64,000 bases of DNA, taken from the NCBI RefSeq assembly GCF_001261735.1, contig NZ_CVRP01000009.1, positions 277,883 through 341,882 on the forward strand. The letters run 5' to 3'. The notes under the pieces are model-generated. The model did no database searches, was not told where the DNA came from, and saw only the letters and a list, made by a program, of their open reading frames with translations. The stretch's first letter is position 1; every line of letters begins with the position of its first letter. Shown piece after piece: positions 37,590 to 47,583 of this stretch. The stretch comes from Dysgonomonas sp. BGC7. Lineage in GTDB: Bacteria > Bacteroidota > Bacteroidia > Bacteroidales > Dysgonomonadaceae. A program made the position numbers and the translations under genes.

Positions 37590-38516
37590 ATGGATAAAAT
37601 ATCGCTTATCATCCCTTGTTACAATGAAGAACAGGCTCTTCCTTTCTTGTATAAAGAAATTATAAAACTTGCTGAAGAAATGCCCGATCAGGAGTTCGAG
37701 TTTATATTTATAAATGATGGCTCTAAAGATAAGACACTGGATCTTATAAAAAGTCTTCAGTCTGATGATAGTAGAGTTCATTATGTTTCGTTTTCCCGTA
37801 ATTTTGGCAAAGAGGCCGGTATATATGCTGGATTGCAGGCTGCTAAAGGTAATTACATATCGTTGATAGATGCCGATCTGCAAGATCCACCATCCTTGAT
37901 AAAAGAGATGTATGTGTCTCTTACTACCGAAAGTTATGACTGTGTTGCTACCCGCCGTCTCGATCGTAAAGGTGAACCGCCCGTACGTTCCTTTTTTGCA
38001 AAACAGTTTTACAAGTTAATCAATAATATCTCGGATACTGAAGTTGTCGATGGAGCAAGAGATTTTCGCTTGATGACAAGGCAAATGGTAGATGCTATCC
38101 TCGAAATGAGTGAATATAACCGCTTCTCGAAAGGTATTTTCGGTTGGGTTGGGTTCAGTACAAAATGGATGGCCTTCGAAAATGTGGAAAGGGTTGCGGG
38201 GCAAACTAAATGGTCTTTTGTCGGTTTGTTTTTATATTCATTGGAAGGTATAATTGCTTTTTCTACTCGTCCGTTGTTGATTGCATCCTTATTTGGTATC
38301 CTGTTTTGTGTGATAGCTTTCTTCATGATTTGTGTGATTATAGCAAAAACTCTTATTTGGGGTGACCCTGTAGCGGGATATCCCTCTCTTATTTGTGCTA
38401 TTTTCTTCATGGGAGGTATTCAATTATTTTGTTTGGGTATACTAGGTCAGTATTTGTCGAAGACATATTTGGAGACAAAAAAACGACCTATATATATAAT
38501 AAAGGAAAAAGCATAA
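37590..38516 (+). CDS. Family 2 glycosyltransferase, GtrB/DPM1-like
   Basis: The 308-residue enzyme has an N-terminal GT-A domain (about 1-220) with SLIIPCYNEEQALPFLYKEI, the sugar-nucleotide DxD-type motif in LIDADLQDPP, and RKGEPPVRSFFAKQFYKLIN, followed by two membrane helices (about 225-255 and 265-295). This layout matches polyprenyl-phosphate glucosyl- or mannosyltransferases (GtrB, DPM1-like), which load a lipid carrier on the cytosolic face. The GT-C protein at 54.9 kb could use such a carrier, but nothing links them directly. It has its own promoter and is not part of the nuo operon. Confidence 0.9.
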   Translation: MDKISLIIPCYNEEQALPFLYKEIIKLAEEMPDQEFEFIFINDGSKDKTLDLIKSLQSDDSRVHYVSFSRNFGKEAGIYAGLQAAKGNYISLIDADLQDPPSLIKEMYVSLTTESYDCVATRRLDRKGEPPVRSFFAKQFYKLINNISDTEVVDGARDFRLMTRQMVDAILEMSEYNRFSKGIFGWVGFSTKWMAFENVERVAGQTKWSFVGLFLYSLEGIIAFSTRPLLIASLFGILFCVIAFFMICVIIAKTLIWGDPVAGYPSLICAIFFMGGIQLFCLGILGQYLSKTYLETKKRPIYIIKEKA

Positions 38517-38570
38517 CGATATGTTTTGTAATCTTTGGTTGTCAAATTAGGTAAATTTGGCAACTATTTT

Positions 38571-38602
38571 TTTGCTTTTAAAAAATAAAAGACTAATTTT
38601 GC
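38571..38602 (+). promoter_or_regulatory. nuo operon promoter
   Basis: TTTG (38571-38574), a 20-bp spacer and TAATTTTG (38595-38602) match the Bacteroidota consensus fully. The leader to the nuoA ATG would be about 110 nt. Confidence 0.75.
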
Positions 38603-38719
38603 GCGGATTGTTAAACGGGCTCTGATCAAGGGTTTTGATGCAGGTGTATAACAATCTGCAATGTATGTTGCTCTAAAAAGTGACAATTGATAGAAAAGTC
38701 TTAACTTTAAAATGAAAAT

Positions 38720-39073
38720 ATGAGTACTTCTGCTCTTTTTTTAGTAGTTTTTATTACTGGAATTACACTGGTCGTTGCAGGTCTCGGCATGGCCTTATTA
38801 CTCTCTCCCAAATCATTTAATCCGCAAAAAGGTGAACCCTACGAATGTGGTGTGCCCACACATGGTACTTCATGGATGCAATTTAAGGTAGGTTATTACC
38901 TGTATGCTATTCTATACCTTATGTTCGACGTAGAAGCCATATTTCTATTTCCTTGGGCAACGGTTGTGCGTAATTTAGAGTTTCCGGGATTAATCAGTAT
39001 TTTATTCTTCATTCTCATATTAGGTCTGGGCTTAGCATATGCTTGGAGGAAAGGAGCATTACAATGGAAATAA
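38720..39073 (+). CDS. nuoA: NADH-quinone oxidoreductase subunit A
   Basis: The 117-residue membrane subunit has three helices and the family motif [10 protein letters not shown] with [12 protein letters not shown] in the second helix (conserved acidic residues). It helps form the junction between the membrane and peripheral arms of complex I. It is the first gene of the nuo operon, and its last ten bases overlap the start of nuoB (ATGGAAATAA). Confidence 0.95.
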   Translation: MSTSALFLVVFITGITLVVAGLGMALLLSPKSFNPQKGEPYECGVPTHGTSWMQFKVGYYLYAILYLMFDVEAIFLFPWATVVRNLEFPGLISILFFILILGLGLAYAWRKGALQWK

Positions 39074-39636
39074 AAAATATATACATAAAAGGTATTCCTA
39101 CAGAGGAATTCAAAGACAATGAGTATCTGGAAAACCAGATAAAGGAACTTAACGAAAACGGAGTTCCTGTTGTTGTCGGCAAACTCGATGATCTTATCAA
39201 CTGGGGACGCTCAAACTCTGTTTGGCCTTTAGCCTTTGCTACCAGTTGCTGTGGTATTGAGTTTATGGCTTCGGCAGCTTCTCGTTACGATCTTGCCCGT
39301 TTTGGTATGGAAGTTACGCGTAATAGTCCTCGTCAGGCCGATACGATGGTTGTGGCCGGTACTATTGTACACAAAATGGCTCCACTCCTCAAGCGTGTTT
39401 ACGATCAGATGGCAGAACCGAAATATGTCATAGCGATGGGTAGTTGCGCTATCTCGGGAGGTCCTTTTGTAGACTCATATCATGTGGTGAAAGGAATAGA
39501 TGAGATAATGCCTGTCGATGTATATATTCCCGGCTGCCCTCCTCGTCCCGAGGCATTATTCTACGGGTTGATGCAGTTGCAGCGCAAGATTAAAGTTGAG
39601 AGATTCTTCTTCAAAGTAGATAAAAAGAAAAAATAA
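39064..39636 (+). CDS. nuoB: NADH-quinone oxidoreductase subunit B
   Basis: The 190-residue peripheral subunit carries the N2 4Fe-4S cluster, the last before quinone. Ligand motifs: [10 protein letters not shown] with the tandem Cys pair, [10 protein letters not shown] and [11 protein letters not shown]. The start at 39064 overlaps the nuoA stop; the frame can be extended to 39043 inside nuoA, but that lacks support. The next gene follows after 49 bp. Confidence 0.96.
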   Translation: MEIKNIYIKGIPTEEFKDNEYLENQIKELNENGVPVVVGKLDDLINWGRSNSVWPLAFATSCCGIEFMASAASRYDLARFGMEVTRNSPRQADTMVVAGTIVHKMAPLLKRVYDQMAEPKYVIAMGSCAISGGPFVDSYHVVKGIDEIMPVDVYIPGCPPRPEALFYGLMQLQRKIKVERFFFKVDKKKK

Positions 39637-39685
39637 TTAGATATCGGAATCAGAAGTGTAACTCTGATTTGCTTAATAAAGATCG

Positions 39686-41314
39686 ATGGAAAATATCAAA
39701 AAGGTTATATTGGAAGCTGTTCCGGAGGCTGTAATAGAAGATGCTGCTAAGCTGACTGTTACTGTTGAGCCGGACAAATTGCGCCATTTGGCTAAAACTC
39801 TTCGCGATAATGCGGAGTGGCCTTTCGATTATCTGGCTATGTTGACAGGGATGGATTGGGGCGAAAAACTAGGCGTAGTATATTTATTGGCTTCGTCGAA
39901 AGATTTATCGAAAGAAGTAGTCCTGAAAACGGGAACTGCCGATAGAGAAAATCCGTTGCTTTATACTGTAACCGATATTTGGGAAACAGCCCATTACAAT
40001 GAGCGTGAAGTTTACGCCATGTTTGGTATTCGTTTCATCAACAACCCTGATATGCGTCGTTTCTTTTTGAATGCAGACTGGAATGGTTTTCCTCTCAGAA
40101 AAGATTATGATGCAAATCCTGTTTTAAATCCTGTTTCTGTTAAGAGTAAAGATATTATTGATATCGCTCCCCGTATTATGGAAACACCTGCGGGACTGAA
40201 AGAAGAAACTGTAAGGATCTTTGAAGAAACAGATTATATAATAAATATAGGCCCTCAACATCCTTCTACTCACGGAGTAATGCATTTCCGTGTTGCGCTC
40301 GAAGGTGAGATGGTTAAGAAGATAGATGTGCATAGTGGTTATATCCATCGCGGAATAGAAAAGATGTGTGAGAACATGACTTATCCACAAATACTACATC
40401 TTACAGACCGTTTAGATTATCTTTCTGCTAATATAAATCGTCATGCACTGTGTATGTGTGTCGAAAAAGCTGCTGAAATAGAAATACCTGAGAGAGCTCA
40501 GTATATCCGTACCATAATGGATGAACTGAATCGCATCGACTCTCACCTTGTAGCATGGGGTACTATGTGTATGGACCTTGGTGCTACCACAGCCTTTATT
40601 TATGGCATGCGTGAGCGGGAAGAAATACTTAAGATAATAGAAAAAACAACAGGTGGACGCCTTATTATCAACTACAATGTGATAGGAGGAGTGATGTTCG
40701 ATCTTCATCCCGATTTTCAGAAAGATGTAAATGCTTTTGTGAAAATTATGCGTGAGCGTTTGGTCGAATATGCGCGTTTATTTACAGGAAACGTAATTGC
40801 AGTAGGCCGTATGAAAGGCTTAGGATTGCTATCGACTGAAGAAGCTATTTCTTATGCTGTTACAGGACCTGCCGGTCGTGGTTCGGGCTTCTCTTGCGAC
40901 ATACGTAAACATGTACCATACGCATTGTACGATCAGGTGGAATTTTCGGAAGTTATTCGCCACGAAGGCGATGCTTTTGCACGATATCTGAACCGTCTGG
41001 ACGAAATAGAAGAATCACTTAAGATTATCGAACAACTTATAGATAAAATTCCGGCAGGTGATTTCTTAGCCAAAACCAAAGCTATAATAAAATTACCCGA
41101 AGGCGAATACTATCAACGAGTTGAAGCCGGTAGGGGTGAGTTTGGTGTGTATATCAACAGTAGAGGAGATAAAACACCTTATCGTTTGAAGTTCCGTTCA
41201 CCGTCTATGGCTGCTGTTTCGGCTATGCCACTGATTTGTGCAGACGAAAAAATTTCAGACTTTATCGGTATCGGAGGATCTATGGACTATGTGATACCGG
41301 ATATTGACCGTTAA
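39686..41314 (+). CDS. nuoCD: Fused NADH-quinone oxidoreductase subunits C and D
   Basis: The 542-residue fusion has a NuoC part (about 1-150, with DYLAMLTGMDWGEKLGVVYLL and NEREVYAMFGIRFINNPDMRR) joined to NuoD (about 170-542, with NIGPQHPSTHGVMHFRVALEG, the Tyr and His of the quinone site in DRLDYLSAN, and IGGSMDYVIPDIDR at the end). It lies at the quinone-binding junction. The C-D fusion is known from several lineages, including Bacteroidota and E. coli. Confidence 0.95.
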   Translation: MENIKKVILEAVPEAVIEDAAKLTVTVEPDKLRHLAKTLRDNAEWPFDYLAMLTGMDWGEKLGVVYLLASSKDLSKEVVLKTGTADRENPLLYTVTDIWETAHYNEREVYAMFGIRFINNPDMRRFFLNADWNGFPLRKDYDANPVLNPVSVKSKDIIDIAPRIMETPAGLKEETVRIFEETDYIINIGPQHPSTHGVMHFRVALEGEMVKKIDVHSGYIHRGIEKMCENMTYPQILHLTDRLDYLSANINRHALCMCVEKAAEIEIPERAQYIRTIMDELNRIDSHLVAWGTMCMDLGATTAFIYGMREREEILKIIEKTTGGRLIINYNVIGGVMFDLHPDFQKDVNAFVKIMRERLVEYARLFTGNVIAVGRMKGLGLLSTEEAISYAVTGPAGRGSGFSCDIRKHVPYALYDQVEFSEVIRHEGDAFARYLNRLDEIEESLKIIEQLIDKIPAGDFLAKTKAIIKLPEGEYYQRVEAGRGEFGVYINSRGDKTPYRLKFRSPSMAAVSAMPLICADEKISDFIGIGGSMDYVIPDIDR

Positions 41315-41346
41315 CCAAGATTATTTATTCAATATAACTAATATAT

Positions 41347-42468
41347 ATGTTGTTAAACTATTCGCGACCGTTAGAAATAATAGGTTTGTTAAGAAGATTT
41401 GATGTTTTTTTGACAGAAAATTTACCTACATGGGCGGTTCTGGCTATCGAATTTGTGCTGGTTGGCGTTGCTTTGCTGACTATGTATGCTGTATTAGCCT
41501 TGTTTTTGATATATTTAGAACGGAAAATCACAGCTTTCTTTCAGGCCCGCTTAGGTCCCAACCGTGTTGGTAAATATGGAGTAGTGCAGAGTGTTGCCGA
41601 CATGGTAAAGATTCTGATAAAAGAAATTATCCATGTAAATAAATCGGATAGATTCCTGTTTTTTACGGCTCCGTTTTTTATGATTGTATCTTCGATGCTT
41701 ACATTCGGGGCTTTACAGTTTGGCGAAGGTCTATATGCTGTCGATTTCAATATTGGTGTATTCTATGTCCTAGCTGTATCTTCGTTAGGTATTATCGGGG
41801 TTCTCTTGGCTGGATGGTCGAGTAACAATAAATACTCCATGATCGGGGCAATGCGAAGTGGGGCACAATTTATAAGTTACGAACTTTCGGCCGGATTTGC
41901 CCTTATGACTATGGTTGTATTGTCGGGTACTATGAGCTTTTCTGAGATTATACACGGGCAGGCATATTGCTGGAATATTTTTAATGGTCATATCCCTGCG
42001 CTGATAGCATTCATTATTTATCTTATATCGGGACACGCCGAAACCAATCGTGGACCTTTCGACCTACCTGAAGCCGAATCGGAATTGACTGCCGGTTATC
42101 ACACAGAATACTCAGGTTTGCAGTTCGGGTTTTTCTATCTGGCCGAGTACTTAAATATGTTTATTGTGGCAGGTATTGCAACAGCAGTATTCTTAGGAGG
42201 TTGGATGCCATTACATACTCCTTTCGATACATTAAATACAATATTTAATTATATTCCATCTCCTATTTGGTTCTTCGGAAAAACACTCTTCCTTGTATTC
42301 CTTAGTTTGTGGGTAAGGTGGACATTCCCTCGCTTGCGTATCGACCAACTATTGAATCTTGAGTGGAAATATTTACTACCGATTAATATGTTTAATATAT
42401 TGATAATGGTAATAGTGGTCTTATTGGGTTGGACAAGTGTCGAGATCATAGCTAAAATCTTTAATTAA
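41347..42468 (+). CDS. nuoH: NADH-quinone oxidoreductase subunit H
   Basis: The 373-residue, eight-to-nine-helix membrane subunit borders the quinone chamber. Motifs: [21 protein letters not shown] and [20 protein letters not shown], with the conserved acidic loop residues. The protein is somewhat longer than the E. coli form, through an extended N-terminus of about 30 residues. It starts 32 bp after nuoCD. Confidence 0.95.
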   Translation: MLLNYSRPLEIIGLLRRFDVFLTENLPTWAVLAIEFVLVGVALLTMYAVLALFLIYLERKITAFFQARLGPNRVGKYGVVQSVADMVKILIKEIIHVNKSDRFLFFTAPFFMIVSSMLTFGALQFGEGLYAVDFNIGVFYVLAVSSLGIIGVLLAGWSSNNKYSMIGAMRSGAQFISYELSAGFALMTMVVLSGTMSFSEIIHGQAYCWNIFNGHIPALIAFIIYLISGHAETNRGPFDLPEAESELTAGYHTEYSGLQFGFFYLAEYLNMFIVAGIATAVFLGGWMPLHTPFDTLNTIFNYIPSPIWFFGKTLFLVFLSLWVRWTFPRLRIDQLLNLEWKYLLPINMFNILIMVIVVLLGWTSVEIIAKIFN

Positions 42469-42485
42469 TATCATAGCTAAAGAAA

Positions 42486-43187
42486 ATGAGTTCAGTTTCA
42501 GAATATTTTTCAGGTTTATTCGGAGGTATTAAGTCGCTTCTTACAGGAATGAGAGTGACGTGGGGTGAATTGTGGACTAAAAAGATCACAGAGCAATATC
42601 CCGAAAACAGGGCTACTCTTGTTATTCCCGATCGTTTTCGTGGCGAGCTGATTATGCCTCATGACGAAAACAATGAACATAATTGTACGGCTTGTGGTAT
42701 TTGTCAGATGAACTGCCCTAATGGAACGATTAAGGTTATCTCTAAGTCGATAGAAACAGAGGAAGGCAAGAAAAAGAAAATTCTTGACAGGTATATATAT
42801 GATTTAGGAATGTGTACATTCTGTAATCTTTGTGTCATCACTTGTCCGTCCGATGCTATACATTTTGCCAATACGTTCGAAAACGCATTGTTTACACGCA
42901 GCAAACTGATTGAACAGCTTAATCATGAAGGATCTAAGCTCAAGGAAAAGAAAAAAGAGCCGAAGCCCGTTGTAACCCAGCCTGTGGCAAAAGCAGAAGA
43001 AGCCGTTCATGGAGACAATAAAGGTGCTGAAGGCATTCCTCAAACACCATTAGAACCTGTTCCGGCTCAGGATATTAAGACGGAAGGCAATGTGCATCCC
43101 GAGCTTGATATAAAAAGAGATGTGACAACAAAGACAGTACCCGCTTCGAAGCCGGAGAGTGCTGACGACGAAAAAGAAGATAAATAA
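42486..43187 (+). CDS. nuoI: NADH-quinone oxidoreductase subunit I with extended tail
   Basis: The 233-residue subunit carries two 4Fe-4S clusters (N6a and N6b) bound by CTACGICQMNCP at about residues 61-72 and CTFCNLCVITCP at about 104-115. The conserved part ends near residue 150. The final 80 or so residues form a low-complexity Lys/Glu/Pro/Val-rich tail, not found in E. coli NuoI, with no recognisable domain. It starts 17 bp after nuoH. In a complex without NuoEFG the tail could bind a replacement electron donor, which is speculation. Confidence 0.93.
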   Translation: MSSVSEYFSGLFGGIKSLLTGMRVTWGELWTKKITEQYPENRATLVIPDRFRGELIMPHDENNEHNCTACGICQMNCPNGTIKVISKSIETEEGKKKKILDRYIYDLGMCTFCNLCVITCPSDAIHFANTFENALFTRSKLIEQLNHEGSKLKEKKKEPKPVVTQPVAKAEEAVHGDNKGAEGIPQTPLEPVPAQDIKTEGNVHPELDIKRDVTTKTVPASKPESADDEKEDK

Positions 43188-43212
43188 AATAATATACGGT
43201 AATCAATAGATT

Positions 43213-43716
43213 ATGGCAGAACAAATTATATTTTACATTTTAGCAGTGGTAATTGTATTCTCCTCCTTTATGGCAGTGACTACACAAAAAATTATTCGCT
43301 CAGCAACATTCTTGCTGTTTGTCCTTTTGGGAACAGCCGGATTGTACCTGTTGTTAGATTATCACTTTCTGATGGCTGTGCAGATAGCTGTATATGCCGG
43401 AGGGGTGATGGTGTTGTTTATCTTTGCTATTTTGCTGACGCACGAGCCGGGTGTCGACGTTAAGTTCGAAAAACCGGGACGGATGTTTATAGCAGCTCTT
43501 GCCGCTTTGGCCGGACTTGCTATTTGCGGACATATCATATTCTATAATGTGAATAGGTTTTACACTTATGTTACACAGAACGAATTGGAGATGCAAGACA
43601 TTGGTATGGCTATGATGGGTACTGATAAATATCAATATCTGTTGCCATTCGAAGCAATCAGTATATTACTGTTGGCTTGTATAATAGGGGGATTAATGAT
43701 TGCCAGAAAAAGATAA
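43213..43716 (+). CDS. nuoJ: NADH-quinone oxidoreductase subunit J
   Basis: The 167-residue membrane subunit has five helices, including the conserved third-helix region (AVYAGGVMVLFIFAILLT). It belongs to the membrane arm beside NuoK. It starts 25 bp after nuoI and is followed by nuoK after 19 bp. Confidence 0.93.
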   Translation: MAEQIIFYILAVVIVFSSFMAVTTQKIIRSATFLLFVLLGTAGLYLLLDYHFLMAVQIAVYAGGVMVLFIFAILLTHEPGVDVKFEKPGRMFIAALAALAGLAICGHIIFYNVNRFYTYVTQNELEMQDIGMAMMGTDKYQYLLPFEAISILLLACIIGGLMIARKR

Positions 43717-43735
43717 GAAAAAAGATATATAAGTT

Positions 43736-44080
43736 ATGGGTGATTTTATAACAAGTTTTCTGTCGGGGCCGGTGCCTATTGAGGCTTATTTGGCTGTAAG
43801 TACGCTGATGTTTTTTGCAGGAGTATATGGATTCCTTTCCCGCAAAAACATGCTGATGGTTCTTATTTCGGTAGAACTGATGCTTAATGCGGCAGATCTT
43901 AATTTCGTAGTGTTCAACCGCTATCTTTATCCGGGACAGCTCGAAGGGTTTTTCTTTACCCTGTTTGCTATAGGTATAGCTGCTGCCGAAACAGCAATAG
44001 CGATAGCTATTATCATCAATATATACCGCAATGTGAAGAGTATATATGTAGATGAGAATATAACTAAAATGAAAAACTAA
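43736..44080 (+). CDS. nuoK: NADH-quinone oxidoreductase subunit K
   Basis: The 114-residue subunit has three membrane helices with the conserved Glu residues of the proton path in LISVELMLNAADLNFV and AIGIAAAETAIAIAII. It is a little longer than the typical 100 residues, at both ends. It sits between nuoJ and nuoL with short gaps. Confidence 0.94.
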   Translation: MGDFITSFLSGPVPIEAYLAVSTLMFFAGVYGFLSRKNMLMVLISVELMLNAADLNFVVFNRYLYPGQLEGFFFTLFAIGIAAAETAIAIAIIINIYRNVKSIYVDENITKMKN

Positions 44081-44101
44081 GTAAGGAAATAGATTTAAGA
44101 T

Positions 44102-46042
44102 ATGGAACACTTTAATTATTCTATACTGATACTCGTCCTTCCGGTCGTTATGTTTTTGATACTGGGATTGGGTGGTAAATATATGAAACCTCTGGTTGCC
44201 GGAGTCTTAGGAACTATTTCCCTGACTGTGATGACAATGTTGTCATACATAACAGCTTATCAGTATTTCTTCAATGTAGGTAAAGGTGCCGATGGAGTTT
44301 ATCAGGCAATAAGAGTATTCAATTTTGAATGGTTGCGCTTTACAGATAGCTTGCATATTGATCTGGGAATGTATCTCGATCCCATTTCGGTAATGATGCT
44401 TGTTGTTATTACTACCGTATCGTTGATGGTACATGTCTACAGTTTAGGCTATATGCAAGGTGAGAAAGGATTTCAGCGCTACTATGCTTTCCTTTCTTTG
44501 TTTAGTTTTTCTATGCTTGGGCTTGTGGTGGCAACGAATATTTTCCAGATGTATATTTTCTGGGAACTTGTGGGAGTTTCTTCATTCCTCCTTATTAGTT
44601 TCTACTATGTTAAACCTTCGGCTGTGGCAGCCTCTAAGAAAGCTTTCATTGTCACTCGTTTTGCCGACTTTTTCTTCCTTGTTGGAATCTTATTATTATC
44701 ATATTTTACAGGAACGTTTGATTTTGCGAAACTTACCGCTTCGGAAGCTGCTCTCTGTGTTTCTTCTACCGCAGGAGCTTCATTCTTGGGTATGTCTGTC
44801 CTATCATGGGCTATGCTGCTCATTTTTATGGGAGGTGCAGGTAAATCGGCAATGATGCCGTTCCACATCTGGCTACCCGATGCTATGGAAGGTCCAACGC
44901 CGGCTTCGGCACTTATCCATGCTGCAACGATGGTTGTAGCCGGAGTATTCCTTGTAGCACGATTGTTTCCTATATATCACTTCGGAGCACCCGAAATACT
45001 TACTGTCATCTCTTGGGTAGGGGCTATTACAGCACTGTTTGCTGCCATAGTGGCTTGTACACAAACAGATATAAAGCGTGTATTGGCATTCTCTACCATA
45101 TCGCAGATCGCATTCATGCTTACCTCGTTAGGCGTATCCGAATATGGAGGTCATCATGGATTGGGTTATATGGCTGGTATGTTCCATTTGTTTACACATG
45201 CGTTCTTCAAAGCTTTGTTGTTCCTTTGTGCCGGAGCTATTATTCATGCAGTGCACAGTAATGAGATGGACGATATGGGAGGACTTGCGAAAAAATTACC
45301 TATCACAGCTATCACCTTTGGTATAGCATGGTTGGCTATAGCAGGTATCTGGCCGTTTTCGGGTTTCTTCAGTAAAGATGAGATTTTGGCTGCTGCCTTT
45401 ATGCATAATAAGGCTATCTACTTTATTCTGTCTTTCGCTGCCGGTCTTACCGCTTTCTATATGACTCGTCTGTTTCTTCGCATATTCTTTTACGAAAAGA
45501 AACACTACCATCACGAACCGCACGAAGCCGGCCCTGCAATGTCTGTGCCGTTGATTATATTAGCAGTTTTTGCAGCATTAGCAGGATTTGTTCCTTTTGG
45601 CAAGTTTGTTACTTCCGATGGAGCAAACTACGACATGCATATAGATATGCAAATAGCCATCACCAGTGTGATAATATCGTTGGTAGGAATCGGCATTGCA
45701 TTCAGACTTTATTATAAGAAAAATGAATTGCCTGATAAGATTGCAAGCAGTATAAGTACATTATACAAATGGGCACACAATAAATTCTATTGGGACGAAT
45801 TGTGGCTGTTTGTTACTCGTAGTATAATCTTTAAACGTATCTCAAAACCAATTGCATGGTTCGATAAGAAGTATGTTGATGGTTTTATGGATTCATTAGC
45901 TTATGTTACGCAGGCTGCATCAAACTCTATCAAGAATTTCCAATCGGGCTATATACAGCAATATGCATTGGCCTATCTACTTGGTGCATTAATTCTTGTT
46001 GTTGGTTTTTGCGGATGGTTGATTTGTTTTATTTGTAAGTAA
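44102..46042 (+). CDS. nuoL: NADH-quinone oxidoreductase subunit L (antiporter-like)
   Basis: The 646-residue subunit has about 16 membrane helices. It contains the antiporter-like core with the essential Glu region (YIFWELVGVSSFLLISFYY), the Lys region (MGGAGKSAMMPFHIWLPDAMEGPTP-type loop, the first half seen here as GKSAMMPFHIWLPDAM) and FSTISQIAFMLTSLGV, plus a C-terminal lateral-helix segment. It pumps protons or Na+ at the far end of the membrane arm. It starts 21 bp after nuoK. Confidence 0.95.
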   Translation: MEHFNYSILILVLPVVMFLILGLGGKYMKPLVAGVLGTISLTVMTMLSYITAYQYFFNVGKGADGVYQAIRVFNFEWLRFTDSLHIDLGMYLDPISVMMLVVITTVSLMVHVYSLGYMQGEKGFQRYYAFLSLFSFSMLGLVVATNIFQMYIFWELVGVSSFLLISFYYVKPSAVAASKKAFIVTRFADFFFLVGILLLSYFTGTFDFAKLTASEAALCVSSTAGASFLGMSVLSWAMLLIFMGGAGKSAMMPFHIWLPDAMEGPTPASALIHAATMVVAGVFLVARLFPIYHFGAPEILTVISWVGAITALFAAIVACTQTDIKRVLAFSTISQIAFMLTSLGVSEYGGHHGLGYMAGMFHLFTHAFFKALLFLCAGAIIHAVHSNEMDDMGGLAKKLPITAITFGIAWLAIAGIWPFSGFFSKDEILAAAFMHNKAIYFILSFAAGLTAFYMTRLFLRIFFYEKKHYHHEPHEAGPAMSVPLIILAVFAALAGFVPFGKFVTSDGANYDMHIDMQIAITSVIISLVGIGIAFRLYYKKNELPDKIASSISTLYKWAHNKFYWDELWLFVTRSIIFKRISKPIAWFDKKYVDGFMDSLAYVTQAASNSIKNFQSGYIQQYALAYLLGALILVVGFCGWLICFICK

Positions 46043-46066
46043 GATTTAGATTTAAAATACAAGAAT

Positions 46067-47545
46067 ATGAGTATTCTTTCATTATTTGTTCTGGTACCTG
46101 TGTTGATGTTAGTGGCATTTATACCTTGTCGTAATATAAAACAGGTACGCACCGTAGGAGTGGTTGGTGCAGTTATTGAAGTTGTTCTGGCTCTCGTCCT
46201 TTTATTTATGTTCTATCAGGAAAGGGGGGCAGGGAATACGGCAGAAATGTTGTTTACATACGACAAGGTTTGGTTCGAAGCATTGAACATACATTATGCT
46301 ATCGGAGTTGATGGTATATCTGTACTTATGATATTGTTAACTTCAGTCATAATATTTACAGGTACATTTGCCTCATGGAATATGAACCCTCTGCCAAAAG
46401 ATTTCTTTATGTGGCTTACCCTACTTTCGGTAGGTGTGTACGGATTCTTTATTTCATTAGATATGTTCACTATGTTCTTTTTCTACGAAATAGCTTTGAT
46501 TCCGATGTATCTGCTCATAGGACTATGGGGTACAGGGCGAAAAGAATATTCGGCAATGAAGCTTACTCTGATGCTGATGGGAGGATCTGCCTTTCTTGCG
46601 GTAGGTATCTTTGGTATTTATTACAACTCATCGGTCACAGGAGATTATACATTTAATATATTGGAGATTGCAGCTAATAATGCAATCCCTGTTTCGGCTC
46701 AGTATTGGATATTTCCTCTTACATTCCTCGGGTTTGGAGTACTAGGTGCTCTTTTCCCATTTCATACATGGTCGCCCGATGGTCACGCATCTGCGCCTAC
46801 TGCGGTTTCCATGTTGCATGCGGGAGTGTTGATGAAACTTGGAGGATATGGATGTTTTCGCATAGCAATGCGCTTGATGCCTCAGGCGGCTGACGAGTTG
46901 TCGTGGATATTTATTATTCTTACAGGTATTAGCGTAATCTACGGAGCTTTGGGTGCAATTTCTCAGACAGACTTGAAATATATAAATGCTTACTCATCTG
47001 TAAGCCACTGCGGACTGGTATTGTTTGCTATTTTGATGATGAATCAGACTGCAATGACAGGGGCAGTGATGCAAATGTTGTCTCATGGTTTGATGACAGC
47101 CCTTTTCTTTGCTCTCATAGGTATGATATATGGACGTACTCATACTCGCGATATACGGGAGTTGGGTGGACTGATGAAAATAATGCCCTTCCTGAGTGTG
47201 TGTTATGTAATTGCCGGACTAGCTTCTCTTGGGCTTCCGGGGCTAAGCGGATTTGTGGCAGAGATGACCATTTTTGTAGGAGCATTTGAACATAACGATA
47301 TGTTCCACCGAGTATTTACTATCATAGCCATATCTTCGATTGTTGCTACCGCTGTATATATACTCAAAGTGGTTGGGAAAATATTATATGGCCCGGTACA
47401 AGATCCACATCATTTAGAATTGACAGACGCAGTATGGCACGAAAGAATAGCAACTGTAGGTCTGATTATTTGTGTAGCCGGGATGGGGTTATTTCCGGGA
47501 TGGATCTCCGATCTGATCAGTGCAAGCCTGACATATATAAAATAA
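46067..47545 (+). CDS. nuoM: NADH-quinone oxidoreductase subunit M (antiporter-like)
   Basis: The 492-residue, about 14-helix antiporter-like subunit has DGISVLMILLTSVIIFTGTF, the Glu helix FFFYEIALIPMYLLIGLWG, the loop FPFHTWSPDGHASAPTAVSM and YINAYSSVSHCGLVLFAI. It forms one of the three proton channels of complex I. It lies between nuoL and nuoN with gaps of 24 and 38 bp. Confidence 0.95.
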   Translation: MSILSLFVLVPVLMLVAFIPCRNIKQVRTVGVVGAVIEVVLALVLLFMFYQERGAGNTAEMLFTYDKVWFEALNIHYAIGVDGISVLMILLTSVIIFTGTFASWNMNPLPKDFFMWLTLLSVGVYGFFISLDMFTMFFFYEIALIPMYLLIGLWGTGRKEYSAMKLTLMLMGGSAFLAVGIFGIYYNSSVTGDYTFNILEIAANNAIPVSAQYWIFPLTFLGFGVLGALFPFHTWSPDGHASAPTAVSMLHAGVLMKLGGYGCFRIAMRLMPQAADELSWIFIILTGISVIYGALGAISQTDLKYINAYSSVSHCGLVLFAILMMNQTAMTGAVMQMLSHGLMTALFFALIGMIYGRTHTRDIRELGGLMKIMPFLSVCYVIAGLASLGLPGLSGFVAEMTIFVGAFEHNDMFHRVFTIIAISSIVATAVYILKVVGKILYGPVQDPHHLELTDAVWHERIATVGLIICVAGMGLFPGWISDLISASLTYIK

Positions 47546-47583
47546 GGAAGAGTAAATAGTAATATTAAGATATAAAAATAAAG